Positions 11,807 to 21,332 of a stretch of DNA of 64,000 nucleotides are shown one piece after another. This stretch comes from an uncultured Pseudoxanthomonas sp. (lineage in GTDB: Bacteria; Pseudomonadota; Gammaproteobacteria; Xanthomonadales; Xanthomonadaceae), in contig CAMLGZ010000002.1 in the NCBI GenBank assembly GCA_946479745.1, positions 124,001 through 188,000 of the forward strand, read 5' to 3'. The notes under the pieces are model-generated. The model made no database searches and was not told the DNA's origin. It saw only the letters and a program-made list of their open reading frames with translations. Numbering within the stretch: position 1 is the first letter of the stretch; each line of letters begins with the position of its first letter. The position numbers were made by a program, and so were the translations under genes.

Positions 11807-12946
11807 TTACTGCATGCCTGGGCGGACGTGCACGGTGGAAAACTGGTCGCAGATATCGTCCAGTCTGGCGCGGCCGCGGCCCAGCGCATCCACGCAGGCC
11901 GGGTCGAACAGGCGGCCGCGCTGCGCGTAGAGGTACGCCAGTGCCGCATCCCGGTCCCAGGCCTTCTTGTACGGACGCGGCGAGATCAGCGCATCGAACA
12001 CATCGGCAACGGCCACTATTCTGGCTTCGAGCGGGATCGCATCGCCCTTCAGGCCATCGGGATAGCCGCTGCCGTCGTAACGTTCGTGATGGCGCAAGGC
12101 GATGACGGCGCCGGCCTGGATGAAACGGTTATGGCTGCCGCTGAGCAGCTCGTGGCCGATGCGCGGATGCCGGCGCATGACCTCGGTTTCTTCTTCGGTC
12201 AACGGACCGGGCTTCATCAGCACCGAATCGGGAATGGCGATCTTGCCCATGTCGTGCAGCGGCGCGGCCATCTCGATGGCACGCACCTCGTCTTCGGGCA
12301 GGCCCAGTTGTTCGGCGATCAGGCCGGCGATATGGGCCATGCGTTCCAGGTAGGCGCTGGTGCCGCTGTCGCGGTACTCGATGGCCCGGGCCAGCCGCGA
12401 AAGCGTCTCGCGCTCGCGCTCTTCCACTTCGTGCATGCTGGAAAGCAGCCGCTGTTCCAGCGACATGGCGCGTTGCTTGATGTTCTCGCTCTGCTGGCGC
12501 AGCTGCAGCAGGTTGCGGCAGCGGGCGCGCAGCTCGCGCGGACGCACGGGCTTGACCAGGAAGTCGATGACGCCGGCTTCCAGCGCGGCCTGGCGGATCG
12601 GCTCGTCGCCGACCACGGTGATCAGGATGATCGGGATATCCCGATGCATCGGTAAGCGCCGGAAGCGGCGTGCGAATTCCAGCCCGTCCATGCCGGGCAT
12701 GCGATAGTCCAGCAACAGCAGATCCGTGCGATTGGCTTCGCACCAGGCCAGCGCCACGGAAGGATCGCCGAAATCGTGCACTGACAATTCCGAGGCGATG
12801 TCCTCGATGACATGGCGCAGCATCGTCCGCGCTGAAGTTTGATCGTCCACGATGACGATATCCAAGCCGCTTCCAACCCCATTGGGCCACGCAACGTGGC
12901 TGTCGGGTGAGGATACTCCGGTGTAGACCCTGCTGGCATCTAGCAT
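11807..12946 (-). CDS. rpfG: Response regulator RpfG, HD-GYP c-di-GMP phosphodiesterase
   Basis: 379 residues. The N-terminal receiver has its phospho-acceptor D80 in LLLLDYRMPGMDG. The HD-GYP domain carries H231-D232 (PLHDMGKIAIPD), H286-H287 (RHHERYDGSGYPDG) and the GYP at 294-296, all intact. RpfG receives phosphate from RpfC when DSF is present and degrades c-di-GMP, releasing the regulator Clp. GGAGGAG precedes the ATG. A 291-base upstream spacer separates it from lysS and contains a CRP/Clp-like site at 13115-13130, with a possible -10 TAGAAA at 13084-13089. Confidence 0.97.
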   Translation of the reverse strand: MLDASRVYTGVSSPDSHVAWPNGVGSGLDIVIVDDQTSARTMLRHVIEDIASELSVHDFGDPSVALAWCEANRTDLLLLDYRMPGMDGLEFARRFRRLPMHRDIPIILITVVGDEPIRQAALEAGVIDFLVKPVRPRELRARCRNLLQLRQQSENIKQRAMSLEQRLLSSMHEVEERERETLSRLARAIEYRDSGTSAYLERMAHIAGLIAEQLGLPEDEVRAIEMAAPLHDMGKIAIPDSVLMKPGPLTEEETEVMRRHPRIGHELLSGSHNRFIQAGAVIALRHHERYDGSGYPDGLKGDAIPLEARIVAVADVFDALISPRPYKKAWDRDAALAYLYAQRGRLFDPACVDALGRGRARLDDICDQFSTVHVRPGMQ

Positions 12947-13114
12947 TGTTCAACTCCTCCCGGCCGACACGTCCTGGCGACGAATATACCGGTGCTTCGG
13001 AACTGGGAGACTCCTCACCCGCGTGTTTGGGGGAACGAGAGAAAAGTCCTGTCTTTAGCGGGAATAACGCAGAAACCGTGCCATTTCTACTAGCTGAACG
13101 TCCGGGCGGATAAG

Positions 13115-13130
13115 TGCGACGTACGTCACA
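13115..13130. promoter_or_regulatory. CRP/Clp-type binding site upstream of rpfG
   Basis: Read leftward the site is TGTGACGTACGTCGCA, matching the CRP consensus TGTGA-N6-TCACA in nine of ten positions with a perfectly palindromic CGTACG core. It lies about 170 bases upstream of rpfG in the 12947-13237 spacer. The other neighbour is the 3' end of lysS, so the rpfGC promoter is the only sensible target. Apart from this site I see no other clear element in the spacer. Confidence 0.65.
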
Positions 13131-13237
13131 ATATTGACACTCACCGGGTTCGCAGTGCCGGCCCGGCCAAGGACGGACGGCCCCATAAGTGCGGATCTAC
13201 GGGCAGAAGCTGCCCAACGGCGTCACTTGAAGCGCCT

Positions 13238-14749
13238 TCAGCCCGCGCTTTCGGGGCGCATATACGGAAACAGCAGGACGTCCCGAATCGAATCGGACCC
13301 CGTCAGCAGCATCACCAGACGGTCTATGCCGATGCCCAGCCCACCCGTGGGCGCCAGGCCCACTTCCAGCGCCCGGATGTAGTCGGCGTCGAAGTGCATG
13401 GCTTCATCGTCGCCGCTCTCTTTGGCCTCGACTTGGGCCAGGAAGCGCGCTGCCTGGTCCTCGGGATCGTTGAGCTCGGAAAAACCATTCGCCAGTTCCT
13501 TGCCGTTGACGAACAGCTCGAAACGGTCGGTGTACCCGGGTTGGTCGTCGTTAGCCCGGGCCAGCGGCGAAACCTCGACCGGATGGTCGGTGATGAAGGT
13601 GGGTTGGATCAGGTGGTGCTCGACCGTCTTCTCGAATATCTCCAACAGCAGCTTGCCCCAGCCGTAACCGGGCTTGACGTGGACCTTCAGGCGCTCGCAA
13701 TGCCGCACCAGGGCCTCGCGGTCGGTGCAGTCGGCCAGGCTGATCTCGGGGTTGTGATGGCGCACCGCTTCGTCCATGCGCCAGCGGCGGAAAGCCGGAT
13801 CCAGGTCGATCCGTTCGCCGTCCCACAGCACTTGGCCGGTAGCCAGCACTTCGTGGGCCACGTCGCGGATCACGCCTTCGGTCAGGTCCATGATTTCGTT
13901 GTAGGTGGCGTAGGCCTCGTACAACTCCAGCATGGTGAATTCGGGGTTATGGCGGGTGCTGACGCCTTCGTTGCGGAAGTTGCGGTTGATTTCGTAGACG
14001 CGCTCCATGCCGCCCACTACCAGGCGCTTGAGATACAACTCCGGCGCCACGCGCAGGTAGAGGTCAAGGCCCAGCGCATTGTGGTGGGTGGTGAACGGCT
14101 TGGCCGCCGCGCCCCCGGGGATGTAATGCATCATCGGCGTCTCCACTTCCAGGAAACGGCGCGCATCCAGCCATTCGCGCATGGCGCGGATGATCTTGGA
14201 GCGTTTGATGAAGACTTCGCGCGCCTCCGGGGTGACGATGAGGTCCACATAGCGCTGGCGGTAACGCTGCTCCACGTCCGACAGGCCGTGCCACTTGTCC
14301 GGCAGCGGACGCAGCGACTTGGTCAGCAGGCGCAGCGCGGAAACCTTGATGGAGAGTTCGCCGGTACGGGTACGGGTCAGACCACCTTCCACGCCCACGA
14401 TATCGCCCACATCCCAGCCCTTGAACGCGTCGTAGACCTCGCCCAGCGTGTTGGATTGCAGGAACAGCTGCACACGCCCGGATTCGTCCTGGATCTGCGC
14501 GAAGCTGGCCTTGCCCATCACGCGTTTTGCCATCAACCGGCCGGCGACTTTCACTTCGCGGTTGGCCGCTTCCAGCGCTTCGGAGGTCCACATTTCGGCG
14601 TCGGAGTACTGCGCCTGCAGGTCGCCCGCGTACTCGATGCGGCGGAAGTCGTTGGGGAACGCGATGCCCTGCCCGCGCAACGCTTTGAGCTTCGCGCGGC
14701 GCTCGGCGATGAGGCTGTTTTCGTCGGGCGGGAGCGTGTCGTCTGTCAT
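13238..14749 (-). CDS. lysS: Lysyl-tRNA synthetase, class II
   Basis: 503 residues. N-terminal OB-fold anticodon-binding domain (about 65-170), then the class II catalytic core with motif 1 around [10 protein letters not shown], motif 2 [20 protein letters not shown] and motif 3 [14 protein letters not shown]. Charges tRNA-Lys in the cytoplasm. It follows prfB by 51 bases in the same direction, the prfB-lysS order of E. coli and of the Xanthomonas rpf region. Length is normal. Confidence 0.98.
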   Translation of the reverse strand: MTDDTLPPDENSLIAERRAKLKALRGQGIAFPNDFRRIEYAGDLQAQYSDAEMWTSEALEAANREVKVAGRLMAKRVMGKASFAQIQDESGRVQLFLQSNTLGEVYDAFKGWDVGDIVGVEGGLTRTRTGELSIKVSALRLLTKSLRPLPDKWHGLSDVEQRYRQRYVDLIVTPEAREVFIKRSKIIRAMREWLDARRFLEVETPMMHYIPGGAAAKPFTTHHNALGLDLYLRVAPELYLKRLVVGGMERVYEINRNFRNEGVSTRHNPEFTMLELYEAYATYNEIMDLTEGVIRDVAHEVLATGQVLWDGERIDLDPAFRRWRMDEAVRHHNPEISLADCTDREALVRHCERLKVHVKPGYGWGKLLLEIFEKTVEHHLIQPTFITDHPVEVSPLARANDDQPGYTDRFELFVNGKELANGFSELNDPEDQAARFLAQVEAKESGDDEAMHFDADYIRALEVGLAPTGGLGIGIDRLVMLLTGSDSIRDVLLFPYMRPESAG

Positions 14750-14800
14750 AGGGGCGGGATTCGAAGGGGAAGATTGCGGGAGAACTGATGATGCGCGAAA

Positions 14801-15926
14801 TCAAGCGTCGCTGCGTTTGGAGCCTGCTTCCAGTCCGGATTTCAGGCTGGCCTCGACGAATTCGTCCAGATCGCCGTCCAGCACCTTCTGGGTATCGGTG
14901 CGCTCCACGCCGGTGCGCAGGTCCTTGATGCGGCTCTGGTCCAGCACGTAGTTGCGGATCTGGCTGCCCCAGCCGATGTCGGACTTGGTGGCTTCCAGCG
15001 CGTCGCGCTCGGTGTTGCGCTTCTGGATCTCCAGCTCGTACAGCTTGGCTTTCAGCATCTTCATCGCGGTATCGCGGTTGGCGTGCTGGCTGCGGCCGGT
15101 CTGGCAGGCGACCACGGTATTGGTCGGGATGTGGGTGATGCGCACCGCCGATTCGGTCTTGTTGACGTGCTGTCCGCCGGCGCCGGAGGAACGGTAGACG
15201 TCGGTGCGCAGGTCGGCCGGATTGATGTCGATCTCGATGTTGTCGTCCACTTCCGGCGACACGAACACCGAGGTGAACGAGGTATGCCTGCGATTGTCCG
15301 AGTCGAACGGCGATTTGCGCACCAGCCGGTGCACGCCGATTTCGGTCTTGAGCCAGCCGTAGGCGTAATCGCCCTCTACGCGGAAGGTCGCCGACTTCAC
15401 CCCGGCCACTTCGCCGGCGCTGACTTCCATCAGTTCGGTCTTCCAGCCGCGCGATTCGCACCAGCGCAGGTACATGCGCAGCATCATCTCGGCCCAGTCC
15501 TGGGCCTCGGTGCCGCCGGCACCGGCCTGGATGTCGACGAAGCAGTTGGCCGGATCCAGTTCGCCGGAGAACATGCGCTGGAATTCCAGCTTCTCCACGT
15601 GCGTATTGAAACGGTCCACGTCGGCGACCACCGCTACCGCGGTTTCCTCGTCGTTCTCGCTCTCGGCCAGGTCCAGCAGTTCGCTGGCTTCGCCCAGCCC
15701 TTCTTCGAGGCTGGCGATGCCGTTGACATTCTTCTCCAGGCTGGAACGCTCGCGGCCCAGGGTCTGGGCGTACTCGGCGTTGTTCCAGATATCCGGGTTT
15801 TCCAGCTCGCGGTTTACTTCTTCCAGGCGCTCGCGCTTGGCGTCGTAGTCAAAGATACCCCCGAAGCGAATGCAGCCGTTCCTGAAGGTCGGCGATGCGC
15901 TGGCGGATAGGGTTGAGTTCGATCAT
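14801..15926 (-). CDS. prfB: Peptide chain release factor 2, programmed +1 frameshift
   Basis: RF2 terminates translation at UGA and UAA. The first frame runs from the ATG at 15926 for 25 codons ([20 protein letters not shown]...) to an in-frame UGA. The classic CTTTGAC slip site (15848-15854) then shifts +1 into the frame that continues [11 protein letters not shown] and runs to 14801. The peptide-anticodon SPF motif ([12 protein letters not shown]) and the GGQ motif ([14 protein letters not shown]) are present. Total about 374 residues, normal for RF2. The frameshift is the conserved autoregulatory one, not a mutation. Confidence 0.97.
15848..15854 (-). promoter_or_regulatory. prfB +1 frameshift site
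   Basis: CTT-TGA-C preceded by an internal Shine-Dalgarno-like GGGGG and TAT, the same layout as in E. coli prfB, with the UGA at codon 26 as there. Low RF2 lets the ribosome slip and make more RF2. Confidence 0.97.
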
Positions 15927-15979
15927 GGGTATGGGCAACGAAGGTTGAAACAGCCGCGAATTCTAGCAGGCTGACGTGT

Positions 15980-16879
15980 TCAGGCGCTCGATTCCGCGGC
16001 GCTGGCGCCTACCCTTCCGCGCAGATCGGCGCGATAGCGGCGGCTGCAGGGCAGCGTGGTCCCGTCCTTCAGGTGCAGGCGCGCATCGCCGGTGTCCAGC
16101 GGCTCGATCGAGGCCACCTGGTCCAGGTTCACCAGGTAACTGCGATGGATGCGGGCGAAGCGGCGCGGGTCCAGCTTGGTTTCTATGCCGGCGATGGTGC
16201 TGCGCAAGGGGTAGTCGTGCTGGCGGACGCGCAGGTTGACGTAATTGCCGGAGGCCTGGACCCATTCGATGTCGTTGGCCGCGACCAGGAATTCCCGGCC
16301 CAGCTTGCGCACCAGGAAGCGCTCGGGCAGCTCTACAGGCTCCACCGGCGGCCCCTCGTCGGGCGTATCCAGCAGGCTGGCCTCGCCCTGCCAGCGGCGC
16401 AGCACGAAGCGGTAACCCTCCATCATCACCACGATCGAAGTGAAGCTGCGGATGTCCTTCAGGTATTCGTAGAGGAATTCCCTGCCCCATGGGCCGAAAT
16501 CGTATTCCATGCCCTGCGAGCGGTAGACCAGCACACGCAGCGCCACCATTGCCGCTACATGCAGCAGCGAAACGGCCACGCTGGCCAGCAGATACCAGGG
16601 AATGCGCTGCCGCCAGTTGTCCCAGTGCAACGGGAAGCGGCGGGTGAACCAGGCGATGGCGGGCAGCAGGACCGCCAGCCAGACCAGGCCGCTGCTGGCT
16701 TCCCACAGCACCGGTTCCCAGCTCAGGGTGTCGGAGGGGTGCCGCCTGATTTCCATCAGCGTAGTGAGGCTGTTGCCGATGAAGTTGCTGCCGATCAGCA
16801 ACACCCAGAAACCGACCTCGACAGTCCGTTGCCAGGGCAGGAAACGGCGGTAGGCGGCGTCGGAATCGGATAGGGGCAT
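15980..16879 (-). CDS. rpfD: Membrane-bound LytTR transcriptional regulator RpfD
   Basis: 299 residues. The N-terminal part holds three to four hydrophobic segments (about 20-40, 60-80, 92-125), followed by a linker and a C-terminal LytTR DNA-binding domain (about 190-290: FLVRKLGREFLV..., WVQASGNYVNL, FARIHRSYLVNL). LytTR domains bind direct repeats in promoters; here the regulator would be membrane tethered, implying an envelope or lipid signal. Its place between prfB and recJ/rpfE matches rpfD in the Xanthomonas rpf cluster. It is divergent from an acyltransferase gene, a possible target. RBS is weak; ligand unknown. Confidence 0.85.
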   Translation of the reverse strand: MPLSDSDAAYRRFLPWQRTVEVGFWVLLIGSNFIGNSLTTLMEIRRHPSDTLSWEPVLWEASSGLVWLAVLLPAIAWFTRRFPLHWDNWRQRIPWYLLASVAVSLLHVAAMVALRVLVYRSQGMEYDFGPWGREFLYEYLKDIRSFTSIVVMMEGYRFVLRRWQGEASLLDTPDEGPPVEPVELPERFLVRKLGREFLVAANDIEWVQASGNYVNLRVRQHDYPLRSTIAGIETKLDPRRFARIHRSYLVNLDQVASIEPLDTGDARLHLKDGTTLPCSRRYRADLRGRVGASAAESSA

Positions 16880-17035
16880 CGACGCATTCTAGGCGAGCGG
16901 GCTGTCCGGTCGCCGGCGTCCGTCCCCGGAAAGCAGCGGTTGGTCCCTTGGTGCCCGCAACCGGTCCCCTCGCGCTGGCGTCGTGCCCGCTACGGATCGC
17001 CAATGGCGGCCTGTCTTCCAAGAGAAAGGTCCACT

Positions 17036-18235
17036 ATGGAACGTCGCCACGATCTCGACTGGGTCCGCGTCTGCGCCTTCGGCCTGTTGGTGCTGTACCA
17101 CGTGGGCATGTACTACGTGAGTTGGGACTGGCACGTCAAAAGTCCGCACGCCAGCGAAACGCTGGAACCGTTCATGCTGCTGTCCGGCCCCTGGCGGCTG
17201 TCGCTGCTGTTCCTGGTGTCCGGTGCGGCCAGCGCATTCCTGTTGGCGAAGATGCCGAAAGGCTTCCTGGGTTCGCGCTCCTGGCGCCTGCTGCTGCCCC
17301 TGATCTTCGGCATGCTGGTCATCGTGCCGCCGCAGTCCTATTACGAGATTCTGGATTCGGGATACCCGGGCGGCTACCACGATGGTTACCTGGCTTTCTG
17401 GGGGCGCTACCTGGCTGGCGATGGTTCGTTCTGCGACCAGGATGGCTGCCTGGACCTGCCGACCTGGAACCATTTGTGGTTCGTCGTCTATCTGTGGGTC
17501 TATACCGTGGCGATCTGGCTCATCAACCGCGTCGCGCCCAATGCCTTCCCTCGCGTCAGCCAGTGGCTCGGCCGCATGCTGTCCGGACCAGGCATTCTGC
17601 TGTGGCCGGCGCTGCTGCTGGCGGTCGTGCGGATCGCCCTGGTCGAACGTTTCGAATCGACTCACGCGCTGGTCGACGACTGGTACAACCATGCGCAATA
17701 TTTCAGCGTGTTCCTGCTGGGTTTCCTGATGGCCCGCACGACGGGCCTCTGGGAATCGTTGCAGCGGCTGCGCTGGGTCTCGCTGCCGCTGGCGGCGGCC
17801 AGCTACGGTTTCCTCATCTGGTACTTCTATGCCAGCGGCTATAGCGAGACCAATCCGCCGCCTGATGTCCTGCGCAACTTCCAGCGCGCGGTCTGGGCGA
17901 TCAACCAATGGACCAGCATCGCCGCCATCTTCGGTTTCGCTTATCGGTTGCGGCATTCCGACAGTGCTGTGCTGCGCTACCTGACCCCGGCCGTGTTTCC
18001 CGTCTACATCCTGCATCAGACTCTTATCGCGGTTGCTGCGTACAACCTGAAACCGCTAGGCATCCCGCCTTTGCCGGAAGGTCTGTTGCTGGTCGCATTT
18101 ACGTTCGCGGCATGCTTCGGCGGCTACGAGATCATCAGGCGTGTGCGCTGGCTGAGGCCCTTGTTCGGCCTGAAGATGGAGAACAGATCACGCGCACAAA
18201 AGCTGGACGCTGTCGACACACCCGCGTCGCTTTAA
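17036..18235 (+). CDS. Acyltransferase-3 family membrane protein
   Basis: 399 residues with about ten hydrophobic segments. The opening RRHDLDWVRVCAFGLLVLYHVGMYY has the D-x-x-R and helix-1 His of acyltransferase-3 (OpgC/OafA-like) proteins, which acylate sugars or glucans at the inner membrane. The start at 17036 is chosen because AGAGAAAGG precedes it and the fold begins there, although the frame is open further upstream. It is divergent from the LytTR regulator rpfD. The acyl acceptor cannot be inferred. Confidence 0.85.
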   Translation: MERRHDLDWVRVCAFGLLVLYHVGMYYVSWDWHVKSPHASETLEPFMLLSGPWRLSLLFLVSGAASAFLLAKMPKGFLGSRSWRLLLPLIFGMLVIVPPQSYYEILDSGYPGGYHDGYLAFWGRYLAGDGSFCDQDGCLDLPTWNHLWFVVYLWVYTVAIWLINRVAPNAFPRVSQWLGRMLSGPGILLWPALLLAVVRIALVERFESTHALVDDWYNHAQYFSVFLLGFLMARTTGLWESLQRLRWVSLPLAAASYGFLIWYFYASGYSETNPPPDVLRNFQRAVWAINQWTSIAAIFGFAYRLRHSDSAVLRYLTPAVFPVYILHQTLIAVAAYNLKPLGIPPLPEGLLLVAFTFAACFGGYEIIRRVRWLRPLFGLKMENRSRAQKLDAVDTPASL

Positions 18236-18288
18236 TGGGAAGAAGCACCGGCTCGATGCGGAGACCAGGAAGTCTCCGCATCGGTGGA

Positions 18289-21228
18289 TCACTTGACCTC
18301 GAACTCCCCCACCAGCACCGTTTCCGCCTGCTCCTTCAAACGCATGGTGACCAGCTGTTCCTTGGCCTTGCCGCTGCCGAAGTGGGTGGTGAGTTTCAGT
18401 TGCAGAGTGGTGGCGCCGGTCACCAGTTGCTGGCGGTCGCCGAAGAAGTTGGCTTCCACTTTGTACTTGCCTGGCTTGGCGTCGCGCAGCGAGAACTCTT
18501 CCGGACCGTAGCCACCGGTGAAGTCGTCGGACATCAAGCCGCCCTGATAGGTGTGCTGGTTGCCGTAGTAGCACTTCTCGCCGTTGGGATCGGTGACCCA
18601 TAGATCCATGTCGCTGTTGTCGCTGTCCCAACTCAGCACCACGCGCAGGTCGAGCGGCAGATTCCTGAGCAGGCGAGGATCGACGCGGCCAGTGTCCGGG
18701 CGCTGGGTCGCATTGGCGGCGATATCGTTGAGCTCGGCCAGAGCGATCAATTTGACGCCATCGAAACGGCCGTCCCATTCGCGCTTGACCACTTCGTACA
18801 ACTGCTCGATCGCTTCCTGCGATTTGCCAACTGCTGCATAGGCAAGCCCAAGGTCGCGGAAGCTCTGCGGCTCCTCTTCGCCCAGTCGCTTGACCTGCTC
18901 GAACACCGGCACGGCCAGGGCAGGTTGCTTAGCCTGCATCAGACGGTAGGCGAGCACGCGCAGCACGTGGCGGTTTTCCAGTTCCAGCTCGGCCAGGTTG
19001 GATAGAACGCGCAGGGCAAGGGCATCCTGGCCTTTCTGGAAGAGCAGATCGGCTACGTCCAGGTAGAAGGCGGTGCTGTTGGCGTAGGAATCGCGTTCGT
19101 CCAGGTAGACCGCATAGATGCGGTCCTTCGGCGCTTCGCGCAGGCGGCGGGCATAGGCGGAGTCCGGTTCCCAAGCCTGCAATGCGATGCTGATATCGCC
19201 CGAGTTACTGCCGTCCTTTTTGCTTTCTGCAATCTCTTCCTCGCTCAGGCGCGCGCCAGTAACCTGGATGCTGTCCAGGGTATTTGCGTCGGCGTAGCCG
19301 TCAGCAGCGGCAGCGGCAGCGACCGGCGGCGCAATACTGCGGGAAAGCATCGGCGCGTCCGCCATCGGCGCTGCCTCGGGATATGCGCCCGCCGCTGCCG
19401 CGACCGCCACCCGTTGCTTCCTTTCAGGTTCGCCTTTGGGCCAGCTCTTCTTCCACCACTCGATTTTCTGATCGAAGGCGGCGGCTACCTCATTGATGCG
19501 TCCTTTCTCCGAACTTGCCTTCTCGTTCGCCTGTTGCGACTTCAGTTCGGTATAAGCGGCCAGCAATTCCCCGGGCGGCACGATGTCATGTGCCACGTAG
19601 TCTTGTACCGTCTCCAGCACGATCAGCGAAGTCTCGGCGGTCACCATGCCGAACTGCTGGCCCAGACGGCGGATACCGGCGCGGTTGGTTTCCGGGTCAG
19701 TGGACAGGCCGTCGATCTGGTAACCGGCCCACAGCTGCGCGATGGGTCCATTGGCCACGGCTTCGCTCGCCTCCACGGGCAGCGCCAATGATTTTGTGCG
19801 ACCTTGGCCGTCGCGGTACTGCAGCTGGAGCTCGCCGCCGTTGCCGCGCAGCCGTCCGGCGATACGGAACAGGCCATTGCGCGGCGTTGCCGATTCGTGC
19901 ACCAGCGCTTCGCCGCCGACCAAAGTTTCGGAGAGCAAGCGCGGACGTTCTTCCAGCAAGGCCTTCTTCGCTGCGTCCAGGCCGGAAGCGCTGATGGCTA
20001 TCAGGCTTCCCCCGCTGGCCTCGGACCATGCGCGCAAGCGCTGGCCATCGGCGTTGGCACCTGCCGCATGCAATGCGAAAAGACGCTGGTTGGCGTCGAC
20101 CTTGGGGAAGGAATGCGTGCGGTAGTTATCGAGACCATCGCTGAAAAGCAGATACTCTCCGATACCGGCCTGCGGTTTCCAATCACTGAGGTTGCTGGCG
20201 CCATCGTAGATCGTGGCCAGCAGCGACTTCCTCAGTGCGGACCAGTCGCCGTCGTGCACGCTGAAATCTTCGGCCGCGTCGGCATGGTCGCGCAGACGCA
20301 CCAACGAAACCTGGAGGGTGCCAGCGGCCTTGAAATAGGCGTCCAACACGGCCAGTTCACTGGCGATATCGCGCTTCCGTGCGGAAGCGGAGCTGTCCCA
20401 CAGCAAGCCCATGCGCTTGGGCAAGGTGCGCGGTGCCGCGGTTTCTTCCACCGGGACTTCGGCGAGGAAATAGGTGCTGCCGTCAAATTCCTGCGCATAG
20501 ACCTGCGGGCCTTCGGCCATAGGCAAATTGAGAGTCAGGTCACCGCTGCCTTTGAAACTGATACGGCGCACGTCCGCGACCCAACCCCTGCCCTTGCGCT
20601 TGAATTCGACGTCGCCCAACGCACCGACCGCCGCCGGTTTGCCGCCAAGACCCTGGGCAGCGATACGCAGCGAAAGCGCTTCCACGCCTGCGACATAGCC
20701 GAGCGGCAAGGACAGGCGCATGTCCTTGCCTGCGCGCGACAGGCTTTCGACATAGCGCAGCTGCACGCGGCGACTGCCGTGGGCGGGAATCGGAAAAATA
20801 CGCAGCTTGAAGTGATTACCCGCGGTCTGCTCCAACAATGCCGGATCTACCCGTTTGCGTTCGATGGCCTCGAACACTTGCCGGCCCTTGGCCTTTTCCA
20901 CAGGCACTGCAGGACGCAGCTTGCCTTCGAAATCCAGCGCGAAGCCGGTGACGCTCTGCCCATCGCGCAACGGGAAATCCAGATTGCCTTCCAGCGGCCG
21001 AGCATTCGGATTGAAAAACACCATCTCGACCGTGGTTTGGGCCAAGCCGCCCATCACCACCGTGTCGATATCCACCGAGCGCAGCGCGACCGGCGTCTCG
21101 GCGCCGCTCACCTGCAGCAAGGGCGGGATACGCGGTGCGGTGAGATTCTGCGCAGTGCCTAATACGGCGAAGGTTATGCAGGTGAAGCTTGCGATCCAGA
21201 GGAATACGGGCTTGGCGATCCTGCGCAT
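18289..21228 (-). CDS. Exported VIT/VWA/TPR/DUF2135 protein
   Basis: 979 residues. A signal sequence (1-26, ending near GTAQ) is followed by a VIT domain (about 36-165) and a von Willebrand A domain with a MIDAS-like DSSAS (278-282). Then come a long linker rich in Ala/Pro (600-650), a helical TPR-like region (about 715-825) and a C-terminal DUF2135/YfaP domain (860-960, WDSDNSDMDLWVTDPNGE). The linker contains TLDSIQVTGARLSEEE (650-665), which resembles the start of TonB-dependent receptor plug domains although no barrel follows. Probably periplasmic, mediating metal-dependent protein contacts; precise role unknown. The start at 21228 has AGGA before it and begins the signal peptide. Confidence 0.85.
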   Translation of the reverse strand: MRRIAKPVFLWIASFTCITFAVLGTAQNLTAPRIPPLLQVSGAETPVALRSVDIDTVVMGGLAQTTVEMVFFNPNARPLEGNLDFPLRDGQSVTGFALDFEGKLRPAVPVEKAKGRQVFEAIERKRVDPALLEQTAGNHFKLRIFPIPAHGSRRVQLRYVESLSRAGKDMRLSLPLGYVAGVEALSLRIAAQGLGGKPAAVGALGDVEFKRKGRGWVADVRRISFKGSGDLTLNLPMAEGPQVYAQEFDGSTYFLAEVPVEETAAPRTLPKRMGLLWDSSASARKRDIASELAVLDAYFKAAGTLQVSLVRLRDHADAAEDFSVHDGDWSALRKSLLATIYDGASNLSDWKPQAGIGEYLLFSDGLDNYRTHSFPKVDANQRLFALHAAGANADGQRLRAWSEASGGSLIAISASGLDAAKKALLEERPRLLSETLVGGEALVHESATPRNGLFRIAGRLRGNGGELQLQYRDGQGRTKSLALPVEASEAVANGPIAQLWAGYQIDGLSTDPETNRAGIRRLGQQFGMVTAETSLIVLETVQDYVAHDIVPPGELLAAYTELKSQQANEKASSEKGRINEVAAAFDQKIEWWKKSWPKGEPERKQRVAVAAAAGAYPEAAPMADAPMLSRSIAPPVAAAAAADGYADANTLDSIQVTGARLSEEEIAESKKDGSNSGDISIALQAWEPDSAYARRLREAPKDRIYAVYLDERDSYANSTAFYLDVADLLFQKGQDALALRVLSNLAELELENRHVLRVLAYRLMQAKQPALAVPVFEQVKRLGEEEPQSFRDLGLAYAAVGKSQEAIEQLYEVVKREWDGRFDGVKLIALAELNDIAANATQRPDTGRVDPRLLRNLPLDLRVVLSWDSDNSDMDLWVTDPNGEKCYYGNQHTYQGGLMSDDFTGGYGPEEFSLRDAKPGKYKVEANFFGDRQQLVTGATTLQLKLTTHFGSGKAKEQLVTMRLKEQAETVLVGEFEVK

Positions 21229-21332
21229 GAGTTCCTGCTTGTTCTGGGATAGGTGAGCCGACAAACGTGCGGCGTCCGGAAACGGGGTTGATGGCCCATC
21301 GCAGTGATGAGCCATGCGAAGCCCGCCAGGCT

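Noticed and set aside
9842..12655. 937-codon open frame antisense to rpfC and rpfG
   Set aside because: His/Gln/Asp-rich shadow translation; both rpf genes on the other strand have all catalytic residues.
14801..15631. Truncated prfB starting at an internal Met
   Set aside because: The full gene is recovered by the conserved CTTTGAC frameshift; it is not a pseudogene.
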